From an uncultured Bacteroidia bacterium (GTDB lineage: Bacteria; Bacteroidota; Bacteroidia; Bacteroidales; UBA932): a DNA stretch of 13,696 bases. Every line of letters starts with the position of its first letter. Within the stretch, counting starts at the first letter, position 1. The translations under genes were made by a program, and so were the position numbers. Below are positions 8,264 to 13,696 of this stretch, one piece after another. The notes beneath the pieces were generated by a model. The model searched no databases and was not told where the DNA came from. It saw only the letters and a program-made list of their open reading frames with translations. The stretch lies in contig CACXHM010000030.1 in assembly GCA_902767465.1 (NCBI GenBank), forward strand, positions 1 to 13,696. Direction: 5' to 3'.

Positions 8264-8287
8264 ATTGGTAAAATTGGTTATTACAAT

Positions 8288-9643
8288 TTAGACTACGCCC
8301 TGTGCAACCATTGCATCGGCCACCTTGATGAAGCCGGCGAGGTTTGCCCCGCGTACGTAGTCGGTCTTTCCATCGGCCCCGGTGCCATGTTCCACGCATG
8401 CGGCATGGATATCGCCCATGATACGGCGAAGCCTTGCGTCAACCTCTTCGGAAGTCCACTTCTGGCGCATGCTGTTCTGGCTCATCTCCAGTCCTGAAGT
8501 AGCTACCCCGCCTGCATTCGAAGCCTTGCCAGGCGAATAAAGCAGGCCGGCGCCCTGAATGATGCGGATGGCATCCGGGGTAGAAGGCATGTTGGCACCT
8601 TCAGCAACGCACTTGCAGCCACCGTCAACCAGCGCCTGCGCCCCTTCGGCATTGATTTCATTCTGTGTAGCGCAAGGGAGCGCGATATCACACTTGATGC
8701 CCCACGGCTTTTGTCCGGAGTAGTAGGTCGAGTGCGGATATTTGTTTGCGTATTCGCTGATACGGCCGCGTCGTATGTTCTTGAGTTCGAACACATAAGA
8801 CATCTTCTCTTCGTCGAGTCCGTCCGGATCATACACGAATCCGTCGGAATCCGAAAGGGTGACCACCTTAGCACCCAGGCGCATGGCCTTCTGGGCTGCA
8901 AACTGGGCCACGTTGCCGGCACCGGACACCACAACTGTCTTGCCTTCGAAGGACTCTCCCCGAGTTGCAAGCATCTGTTCCGTAAAATAGCAGAGGCCGT
9001 ATCCGGTTGCTTCCGGACGCAGGAGGCTTCCGCCCCAGGCCTGTCCTTTCCCGGTGAGGGTACCGGTGAATTCATCGCGCAGGCGTTTGTACTGTCCGAA
9101 AAGATAACCGATCTCGCGGCCGCCCACTCCGATGTCGCCGGCGGGTACGTCGGTATCCTGCCCGATGTGACGCTGAAGTTCGGTCATGAAACTCTGGCAG
9201 AAACGCATCACCTCCATGTCTGATTTTCCGCGTGGGCTGAAATCCGAACCGCCCTTGGCACCGCCCATGGGAAGGGTTGTAAGGCTGTTCTTGAAAGTCT
9301 GCTCAAATGCAAGGAATTTCATAATGGAGAGGTTAACGCTCTCATGAAAGCGGATGCCCCCCTTGTAGGGACCGATAGCACTGTTCATCTGAACGCGGAA
9401 GCCGCGGTTGATGCGAACCTCCCCACGGTCGTCCACCCAGGGAACGCGGAACATGATCACACGCTCCGGCTCCGCTATGCGCTCCATAATTTTGAGATCC
9501 ATCAGCCAGGGGTTCTCTACGATGTATGGTGCTACGCTTTCCACCACTTCTCGTACCGCCTGATGAAACTCTGCTTCTCCCGGATTTCTGGCGATAATAC
9601 CCGCCATGAAGCCATCAATGTAATTCTGAACAAACTTTTCCAT
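8288..9643 (-). CDS. gdhA: NADP-type glutamate dehydrogenase
   Basis: Cytoplasmic enzyme that reductively aminates 2-oxoglutarate with ammonium and NAD(P)H to L-glutamate. The 451-aa length fits the small hexameric class (about 445-450 aa). Substrate-site motifs are present: GPYKGGIRF (91-99, K94), the FKNSLTTLPMGGAKGG stretch (117-132) with catalytic lysine K130, and PAGDIGVGGREIG (167-179) with catalytic D170. The dinucleotide fold is at GAGNVAQF (241-248), with SDSDGF (264-269) at the end of the second strand, as in NADP-preferring enzymes. NAGGVATSGLEM (376-387) is also conserved. ATG at 9643 gives a family-typical N-terminus (MEKFVQNYIDGF). A promoter and a long structured leader lie upstream, and the export gene follows after 24 nt. 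Cofactor preference is inferred from motif and length. Its position at the head of a polysaccharide export operon is unusual. Confidence 0.97.
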   Translation of the reverse strand: MEKFVQNYIDGFMAGIIARNPGEAEFHQAVREVVESVAPYIVENPWLMDLKIMERIAEPERVIMFRVPWVDDRGEVRINRGFRVQMNSAIGPYKGGIRFHESVNLSIMKFLAFEQTFKNSLTTLPMGGAKGGSDFSPRGKSDMEVMRFCQSFMTELQRHIGQDTDVPAGDIGVGGREIGYLFGQYKRLRDEFTGTLTGKGQAWGGSLLRPEATGYGLCYFTEQMLATRGESFEGKTVVVSGAGNVAQFAAQKAMRLGAKVVTLSDSDGFVYDPDGLDEEKMSYVFELKNIRRGRISEYANKYPHSTYYSGQKPWGIKCDIALPCATQNEINAEGAQALVDGGCKCVAEGANMPSTPDAIRIIQGAGLLYSPGKASNAGGVATSGLEMSQNSMRQKWTSEEVDARLRRIMGDIHAACVEHGTGADGKTDYVRGANLAGFIKVADAMVAQGVV

Positions 9644-9732
9644 ATTGCTGTAATACTAACTAACACTCGTTTTGAGTTCCCCGTCCCGCGTGCCTGTGCG
9701 CTCCTATTGCTCGTGCGCGTATAATTCTGCCT

Positions 9733-9844
9733 GTCCGGTTCCGAAAGAAAAACGAAACCGGGCGAGACCGGACCTCAGCCGGATATTGTTTTCCCGGCAA
9801 CGGGCCGTCTCCTATCCAGGAGGGGCACACGCGAGTCCTGACTC
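9733..9844 (-). promoter_or_regulatory. Structured 5' leader of gdhA with competing hairpins
   Basis: Between the likely promoter and the gdhA ATG lies a leader of about 210 nt with several inverted repeats. The strongest is a 9-bp stem (one G-U pair) of 9735-9743 with 9753-9761, loop 9 nt. It overlaps a perfect 7-bp repeat, GTCCGGT (9733-9739) with ACCGGAC (9767-9773), so the two cannot form together. Others are GCCGG/CCGGC (9778-9782/9794-9798), CCCG/CGGG (9793-9796/9801-9804), CTCCT/AGGAG (9809-9813/9818-9822) and GAGTC/GACTC (9833-9837/9840-9844). Five CCGG tetramers fall in 63 bp. I see no ATG in the leader in the transcribed direction, so an ATG-started leader peptide is unlikely. I do not recognise a known riboswitch class. 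Regulation is inferred only from the folding potential. Confidence 0.45.
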
Positions 9845-9862
9845 CCCCACAGGGAAATCACA

Positions 9863-9870
9863 CAAATATA
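9863..9870 (-). promoter_or_regulatory. Bacteroidetes-type -7 promoter element for gdhA
   Basis: On the transcribed strand this reads TATATTTG, a perfect match to the Bacteroidetes housekeeping -7 consensus TAnnTTTG. No good TTTG -33 element is found at the usual 19-21 nt upstream; only a TTTAC lies nearer, so the promoter is partial. A start near 9857 would give a leader of about 210 nt. It sits in the only long gap of the window. Confidence 0.5.
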
Positions 9871-9885
9871 ATGATTTTCTTTGTA

Positions 9886-9910
9886 AATATGCCTATGCGG
9901 AATGGCATTT
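9886..9910 (-). terminator. Weak hairpin after the kinase fusion, possible terminator
   Basis: Just after the stop of the nucleotidyltransferase-kinase gene, ATGCC (9889-9893) pairs with GGCAT (9904-9908), and flanking A and T bases extend it over a one-base bulge. In the transcribed direction the stem is followed by a short AT stretch but no real T run. It may mark the end of the upstream unit, but read-through into gdhA cannot be excluded. Confidence 0.2.
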
Positions 9911-9913
9911 CTA

Positions 9914-11083
9914 TCATCCACGGTGCACGTGGAGCCGGATGGCTTCCGGATGGGTGTCGGCAAACGCAGAAGCATCGTCAACCACCAGTGCGAGATACCC
10001 TCCTCCTCCGGCACCGGACATTTTCCAGGCTCTCACGCCCGGCAGTTTGGAATAGAGGTCGATGTATTTTTGCACATCCTCATTCATCATGGCAGGAAAC
10101 ATTGCCACCTGAGCCTCAAACGAGGCACGATAAGCTTCCGAGAATGCCTTCAGGTCTTTTTTCAGAATCGCGTCCCAGCACCTGTCGGCAGCCGAAGCAA
10201 GTGTCTCAACCCGGGGACGGTCAACCTGTTTCCCGGTCACAACGGAGCAGTCCGGACGCCTCGGGAACATCAGCACAAGGCACAGGTGTTTCTCAAGCCA
10301 CTGCAACACATTCTCATCGTTGCAGCGCTCGATCTTTTCCGGCCAGAAATGATTGTCGTACCAATGTCTGCAGAGGCCCGGAACGCAGATTCCTATGGCA
10401 TCCTGGGCACCGCTCACATGCCCGCCCGGACGTTCCGGATGGTTCTCGAAGCAGAACACCAGCCTCGCAAGCATTTCAGGATCCATATCCGGCAGGCGCA
10501 GAGGCCATAGGGTACGTATGGTATTTCGGGTAGAAGTACTGAGCCCGCAGCGCTCAACTATCTCAAAATCAGGCTCGAGGCTCAATGTAATGGCCCAGCC
10601 CGGAGCATACTGGCTCACATAGGGCTGGTCTATCCAGGTACCGGCCAGGTCGATCCTGACGGGAATGGAGCAGAGCCCTTCCTTTATTCCGGTAGAAGAC
10701 CTGGCGTCAAGGCCTTCAGCCGGAGTGCGCTGCAGCACCACGTATTCTATCCCCCGCTCTTCGCAGAAACGGCGCTTCTGATCGTTGCTGCCGTCGGCGT
10801 TCACAACAAAGACATCCGGTTTCAAGGCATCCACGGTGGGGATGAAGTCCATAACCCCGTCTCCGGCATTAATAAACGCGTCCTTTACATAACGGATAGC
10901 TTTCACCATAAAGAGCCGTTCCCTCTCCGAATATAGGGTGCGGTGCTTTTTAAGATGGAGGATTGTGGAATCTGAACCAATTCCGACATACAGGTCGCCA
11001 TAAGCCGCAGCTTGACGGAAAAACTCTACATGACCGCTGTGCAGCAGGTCGTAACAACCACTCACGAATACCTTTTTTGCCAT
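9914..11083 (-). CDS. HxGH nucleotidyltransferase-GHMP kinase fusion
   Basis: Two-domain cytoplasmic protein of 389 aa. Residues 1 to about 135 form a class I cytidylyl/adenylyltransferase (TagD/HldE-C type): VFVSGCYDLLHSGH (5-18) holds the HxGH motif, VGIGSD is at 33-38, and RSSTGIKEG (128-136) resembles the ISTT signature. Residues from about 139 to the end resemble a GHMP small-molecule kinase: IPVRIDLAGTWIDQP (140-154) resembles the fucokinase motif 1, PGGHVSGAQDAIG (219-231) stands where the phosphate-binding loop should be, and MSGAGGGGYLALV (355-367) is motif 3. Motif 2 lacks the usual GLGSSSA serines and the kinase part is short (about 250 aa). Such a protein could phosphorylate a sugar and then form an NDP-sugar. 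Bacteroides Fkp does this for L-fucose, but with a different nucleotidyltransferase fold and GTP. Start ATG 11083 lies 3 nt after the mutarotase stop. Substrate and nucleotide are unknown. Confidence 0.82.
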   Translation of the reverse strand: MAKKVFVSGCYDLLHSGHVEFFRQAAAYGDLYVGIGSDSTILHLKKHRTLYSERERLFMVKAIRYVKDAFINAGDGVMDFIPTVDALKPDVFVVNADGSNDQKRRFCEERGIEYVVLQRTPAEGLDARSSTGIKEGLCSIPVRIDLAGTWIDQPYVSQYAPGWAITLSLEPDFEIVERCGLSTSTRNTIRTLWPLRLPDMDPEMLARLVFCFENHPERPGGHVSGAQDAIGICVPGLCRHWYDNHFWPEKIERCNDENVLQWLEKHLCLVLMFPRRPDCSVVTGKQVDRPRVETLASAADRCWDAILKKDLKAFSEAYRASFEAQVAMFPAMMNEDVQKYIDLYSKLPGVRAWKMSGAGGGGYLALVVDDASAFADTHPEAIRLHVHRG

Positions 11084-11086
11084 CGC

Positions 11087-11425
11087 CTACGCCTTATCCA
11101 TTTCAAAGATTTTCTCCATCAGATGCCATTTGTCGGCAGACGGAGCATCCGGATCACAACCCTGAAACTTAGCCACATAGGCTTCCCATTCCGCCTGCCC
11201 TGGAAGGCTCGCGAGACGCGCGTTATCCTTTACGAAATCGAAATCGTCCACCGTATCCATAATCATGAAAAGGCGAGTACCGAGACGGAATATCTGCATG
11301 TCCAGAATCCCGACCTCGCGCATCCCGGCCTGCACTTCGGGCCACACATGAGCGTGGGCCTCCACATACTGGCCGATCATTTCAGGGTCATCCCTAAGGT
11401 CAAGCGTCTGGCAAAAACGTTTCAT
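11087..11425 (-). CDS. L-rhamnose/L-fucose mutarotase-family protein
   Basis: Small cytoplasmic protein of 112 aa in the RhaM/YiiL (DUF718) family, which interconverts the alpha and beta anomers of free 6-deoxyhexoses. The family core HAHVWPEVQAGM (24-35) aligns with the RRHNPIWPELEAVL region of E. coli RhaM, placing H24 at the catalytic histidine. IFRLGTRLFMIMDT (45-58) and the C-terminal WHLMEKIFEM (100-109) are also typical. A tyrosine of RhaM in the strand after the WPE helix appears to be replaced by M or F, so rhamnose specificity should not be assumed; fucose or another sugar is possible. The gene sits 12 nt after the dehydratase stop and 3 nt before the kinase fusion, so it very probably supplies the anomer used by that kinase. 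That link is inference from context. Confidence 0.88.
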   Translation of the reverse strand: MKRFCQTLDLRDDPEMIGQYVEAHAHVWPEVQAGMREVGILDMQIFRLGTRLFMIMDTVDDFDFVKDNARLASLPGQAEWEAYVAKFQGCDPDAPSADKWHLMEKIFEMDKA

Positions 11426-11437
11426 GATGGCACGCGT

Positions 11438-13426
11438 TTAATTCCCGGCTTTTTTATCCAGAACCTCGTAAACGGAGTTGTTGCTCTTGTATTCGGGCAC
11501 GATTTCCTTCATCTTGCGGACCGTAGCCATATTGTCGAACCGCTTCGAAATCTCCACAAGTTCATCAATCTGATGGCTTACCTCATCATAATCGTACTCC
11601 CGAACGCTTGCGATACGGATTTTCTCGTGGAAAGTGGGCTTTGTATTCTCGAGTTCGTTGAGCACCTCTTCATAAAGTTTTTCGCCTTCACGCAAGCCGG
11701 TATATTTGATTTCAACGCCCTTGGCATTCGACAGGGCGATCATACGCTTGGCAAGGTCGGCGATCTTCACCGGCTGGCCCATGTCAAACACGAAAATCTC
11801 ACCTCCGTTGCCCTTTGTACCTGCTTCCAGAACAAGCTTGCACGCCTCGGGAATCAGCATGAAGAAACGCACGATGCGCTCATCCGTCACCGTCACCGGA
11901 CCGCCCTTGCGGATCTGCTCGCGGAAGATTGGAATCACGCTCCCGTTGCTGCCCAGGACGTTTCCGAAGCGGGTCGTTACGAATTGCGTATAGTTCACGG
12001 AACCGTTTTCCTTAATATGCGTCAGCGCCTCCATCTTCAGTTTGCGGTCCAGACTCTGAACATAAATCTCGCAGATTCGCTTCGACGCACCCATAACGTT
12101 GGTAGGGTTCACCGCCTTATCGGTAGAGATCATCACAAATTTCTTTACCCCGTACTTTACGCTAAGGTCTGCAATTATCTTGGTTCCGTAGATATTGTTC
12201 AGCACCGCCTCACTGGGATTGTCCTCCATCATCGGCACATGCTTATAGGCCGCTGCATGGAACACATAATCGGGTCTGAATGACTCGAAAACCGCCTCCA
12301 TGCGGGTACGACGGCTGATACTGGTTACCACCGCATCCGCCTTCACATCGGGGAAGTCCCTTGCCATCATCAGACGGATGTCATGCTGGGGAGATTCCGC
12401 CTGGTCAATAAGCATCATACTGGCTGGCCCGAAAGCCGCAACCTGACGAACGATCTCTGCACCGATGGAGCCGGCAGAACCTGTGATCAGCACCCTCTGT
12501 CCGGCGAGTTGCTCCCCTACCGATTTCATATCCACACGTATCTCGGAACGAGGTAAAAGCTCTTCCACACTCACCTCGTGCAGCTGCATGCTCTGCACTT
12601 CGTCATCGCTCAGTTCGCCATTGCGGATACTTGCCTCCCTGGCCTGCTGGGCCATATAAATCTTGCACCCGGCACCTATCAGTACATCCTGAATCTTCTG
12701 ATTATTGCGAAACTCTTCAACCCTGAGCGGACTCACCAGCACTGCCTGAATACGCTCTTTCTTCACTATCGCAGCAAAATCGTCCTCAAGGGTATATACC
12801 GGCACACCCATCAGGCGCATATCCTTGATGCGCTTTTCATGAGTGATGAAACCGCGGAGTTCAAACTGGGCCGGCTGCTGTGAGCGGATGCTCTTTGCAA
12901 CACCGATTCCCCCCGTGATAGCCCCGTAGATCAGCACTCTTTTTGCTTGCCCGTCAGCACTGGTAACATCGAATAGGGTTTTTACCACAACACGCATTAC
13001 CCACATAAAGAAAGTAGCCACGGTAATGGCAGCGACGGTCTCAAGCGGCGTGAGGGCACTCAGCATTTCTATCCCCTGCCAGCGGGCAATCAGCGAAACT
13101 GCAAGCGCCAGCACCATTGTCACAAGATTGGCATAGGCCAGCTTGATAAGATCAATGAAACTGCTATAGCGGACAACACCGGAATAGGTCTTGAAAATCC
13201 TGGCACCCACCCAGCTCAAAACAGCATACAATGCCGCCGTTATGAGAAGAATGTTCCGATTCTCAAAGGTGAGCCCGGTCCTGTTGTTTACCCAATATGT
13301 GAAGATGCAGGAAACAAAAACAATAAAGGCGTCTCCAAGGAGGATGCACCAGTAAGGCAATACTCTTTTACTGAAATACCAACGGGAAAGTTTCCGTATC
13401 CAGTTAAATCTATTTAGACAGCCCAT
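11438..13426 (-). CDS. CapD/WbpM-type membrane nucleotide-sugar 4,6-dehydratase
   Basis: Membrane-anchored enzyme of 662 aa that removes water from a UDP-N-acetylhexosamine (usually UDP-GlcNAc) to give a 4-keto-6-deoxy sugar. Four hydrophobic helices occupy about 23-47, 57-76, 98-115 and 130-150. A CoA-binding-like Rossmann domain (RVLIYGAITGGIG, 163-175) precedes the catalytic SDR domain, with the NAD loop VLITGSAGSIGAEI (312-325), AAAYKHVPMMEDNP (391-404), ISTDKAVNPTNVMGASKR (433-450) and TTRFGNVLGSNGSVIP (484-499). M445 and K449 occupy the positions of the YxxxK pair, the Ser-Met-Lys arrangement of large WbpM-like dehydratases, in contrast to the SYK of small soluble ones. The frame extends to a TTG at 13516, but ATG at 13426 is chosen because a promoter lies at 13447-13477 and would be inside the longer form. 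It heads a unit with the mutarotase and kinase fusion. Confidence 0.93.
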   Translation of the reverse strand: MGCLNRFNWIRKLSRWYFSKRVLPYWCILLGDAFIVFVSCIFTYWVNNRTGLTFENRNILLITAALYAVLSWVGARIFKTYSGVVRYSSFIDLIKLAYANLVTMVLALAVSLIARWQGIEMLSALTPLETVAAITVATFFMWVMRVVVKTLFDVTSADGQAKRVLIYGAITGGIGVAKSIRSQQPAQFELRGFITHEKRIKDMRLMGVPVYTLEDDFAAIVKKERIQAVLVSPLRVEEFRNNQKIQDVLIGAGCKIYMAQQAREASIRNGELSDDEVQSMQLHEVSVEELLPRSEIRVDMKSVGEQLAGQRVLITGSAGSIGAEIVRQVAAFGPASMMLIDQAESPQHDIRLMMARDFPDVKADAVVTSISRRTRMEAVFESFRPDYVFHAAAYKHVPMMEDNPSEAVLNNIYGTKIIADLSVKYGVKKFVMISTDKAVNPTNVMGASKRICEIYVQSLDRKLKMEALTHIKENGSVNYTQFVTTRFGNVLGSNGSVIPIFREQIRKGGPVTVTDERIVRFFMLIPEACKLVLEAGTKGNGGEIFVFDMGQPVKIADLAKRMIALSNAKGVEIKYTGLREGEKLYEEVLNELENTKPTFHEKIRIASVREYDYDEVSHQIDELVEISKRFDNMATVRKMKEIVPEYKSNNSVYEVLDKKAGN

Positions 13427-13446
13427 GCTAATGTGGTTAAAGCGAG

Positions 13447-13477
13447 CAAATCTACCTATTTTTATTGAATTTCCAAA
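13447..13477 (-). promoter_or_regulatory. Bacteroidetes-type promoter for the dehydratase unit
   Basis: Transcribed-strand reading: TTTG (13477-13474), 19 nt spacer, TAGATTTG (13454-13447). Both boxes and the spacing fit the Bacteroidetes consensus TTTG-N19-21-TAnnTTTG exactly. Transcription would begin near 13440, only about 14 nt before the dehydratase ATG at 13426, a very short leader. The upstream box lies just after the stop of a broken gene remnant (13485). Confidence 0.7.
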
Positions 13478-13484
13478 ATACGGC

Positions 13485-13600
13485 TCAGAACTTGCGCCAG
13501 ACCATCTTGTTGACAATCCCGGTGTAGGACTGGATGATCTTTACGACCTTTGTGGAGACGTTCTCGTCGATGTAGTCGGGCACGGGAATGCCGTGCTTGA
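13485..13600 (-). pseudogene. Orphan C-terminal gene remnant, family not identified
   Basis: The frame reads KHGIPVPDYIDENVSTKVVK (13598 downward) and continues IIQSYTGIVNKMVWRKF to TGA at 13485-13487. It is open upstream only to a TGA at 13635-13637 and has no usable start codon near its beginning; the only ATG encodes the sixth residue from the end. The composition is ordinary protein-like, so it looks like the tail of a gene whose body was lost. I do not recognise the family. Its frame differs from the Fic-like tail immediately upstream, which suggests a recombination junction near 13600. Confidence 0.45.
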
Positions 13601-13696
13601 CTAAACTAGTGAACAGATAAACCGCACAAAAGGCTCAATATCTTCTTCCACACTTGCCTTCTCCAGACTGGCCATATACTCGTCGCGGCGTTCTAC
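13601..13696 (-). pseudogene. Fic-family protein C-terminal tail, cut by window edge
   Basis: Thirty-one codons read from the right edge to TAG at 13601-13603, beginning VERRDEYMASLEKASVEEDI and ending PFVRFICSLV. The pattern R.EY...LE.AS....I.PF..F resembles the last two helices of Fic-domain proteins (AMP or other nucleotide transfer to target hydroxyls). The catalytic HPFx[D/E]GN loop would lie outside the window, so activity cannot be judged. It may be the end of an intact gene beyond the edge or a fragment; the orphan remnant that follows directly suggests a disrupted region. The assignment relies on a short stretch and is moderate only. Confidence 0.5.

Noticed and set aside
8264..8278. 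Direct repeat ATTGGT-aaa-ATTGGT in the gdhA-export gap
   Set aside because: Two six-base copies in an AT-rich gap are too short to separate from chance and do not match a promoter box.
9644..9913. Search for a small gene, tRNA, CRISPR array or insertion-sequence end in the 270-bp gap
   Set aside because: No ATG-started frame, cloverleaf, regular repeat-spacer pattern or terminal inverted repeat with target duplication was found; only the promoter and hairpins described.
11012..12283. Plus-strand open frame of 423 codons opposite the mutarotase and dehydratase
   Set aside because: It spans two good minus-strand genes and the gap between them; its translation is H-rich and has no recognisable domain, as expected for a shadow frame in GC-rich DNA.
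13427..13516. TTG-started N-terminal extension of the dehydratase
   Set aside because: It would run through a consensus promoter and the orphan gene remnant; ATG at 13426 gives a normal family N-terminus.

Overview
This window looks like chromosomal DNA of a member of the Bacteroidota, probably the order Bacteroidales. Two promoters match the Bacteroidetes pattern (TAnnTTTG at -7, one with TTTG exactly 19 nt upstream). The start codons lack clear purine-rich ribosome binding sites. The gene types (tandem FdtA/WxcM cupins, a long multi-SLBB export protein, an NADP-type glutamate dehydrogenase) are common in that phylum. Genus cannot be read from the sequence. Every gene lies on the minus strand, so transcription runs from high to low coordinates, and the window is the proximal part of a surface-polysaccharide (capsule, O-antigen or exopolysaccharide) locus.

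Layout in transcription order. (a) 13696-13485: gene debris, namely a Fic-like C-terminal tail running off the right edge and an unidentified 37-residue C-terminal remnant. (b) 13477-9914: a promoter followed by a tight three-gene unit: a membrane-bound CapD/WbpM-type nucleotide-sugar 4,6-dehydratase, a small L-rhamnose/L-fucose mutarotase-family protein, and an unusual fusion of an HxGH nucleotidyltransferase with a GHMP sugar kinase. (c) 9913-9644: a 270-bp non-coding stretch with a second promoter and a GC-rich, highly foldable leader. (d) 9643-1: gdhA, then the Wza-like SLBB export protein, the Wzz chain-length regulator, the Wzy polymerase, two FdtA-like cupins, an ATP-grasp ligase and a Wzx flippase that continues past base 1. 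Genes in (d) are packed with gaps of 24 and 13 nt, then five successive overlaps of 4, 29, 14, 8 and 8 nt.

Together the genes describe a Wzx/Wzy-dependent polysaccharide pathway. The dehydratase and the two cupins would modify nucleotide sugars, and the mutarotase plus kinase/nucleotidyltransferase may activate a free sugar. The ATP-grasp enzyme may attach an amine or acyl group by an amide bond. Wzx, Wzy, Wzz and the SLBB protein flip, polymerise, size and export the chain. No glycosyltransferase or initiating phospho-sugar transferase is present here, so these must lie beyond the left edge or elsewhere. Base composition is mosaic: lines counted by hand inside wzz and wzy are about 33-42% GC, against about 63% in gdhA, part of the ATP-grasp gene and wzx. 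This fits exchange of the polymer-specific genes.

The most interesting items are the mutarotase + nucleotidyltransferase-GHMP kinase cassette (possibly an undescribed route from a free sugar to a nucleotide sugar), the leader of gdhA with five CCGG cores that can pair in competing ways, and the cupin-cupin-ATP-grasp block with no aminotransferase or acyltransferase partner.
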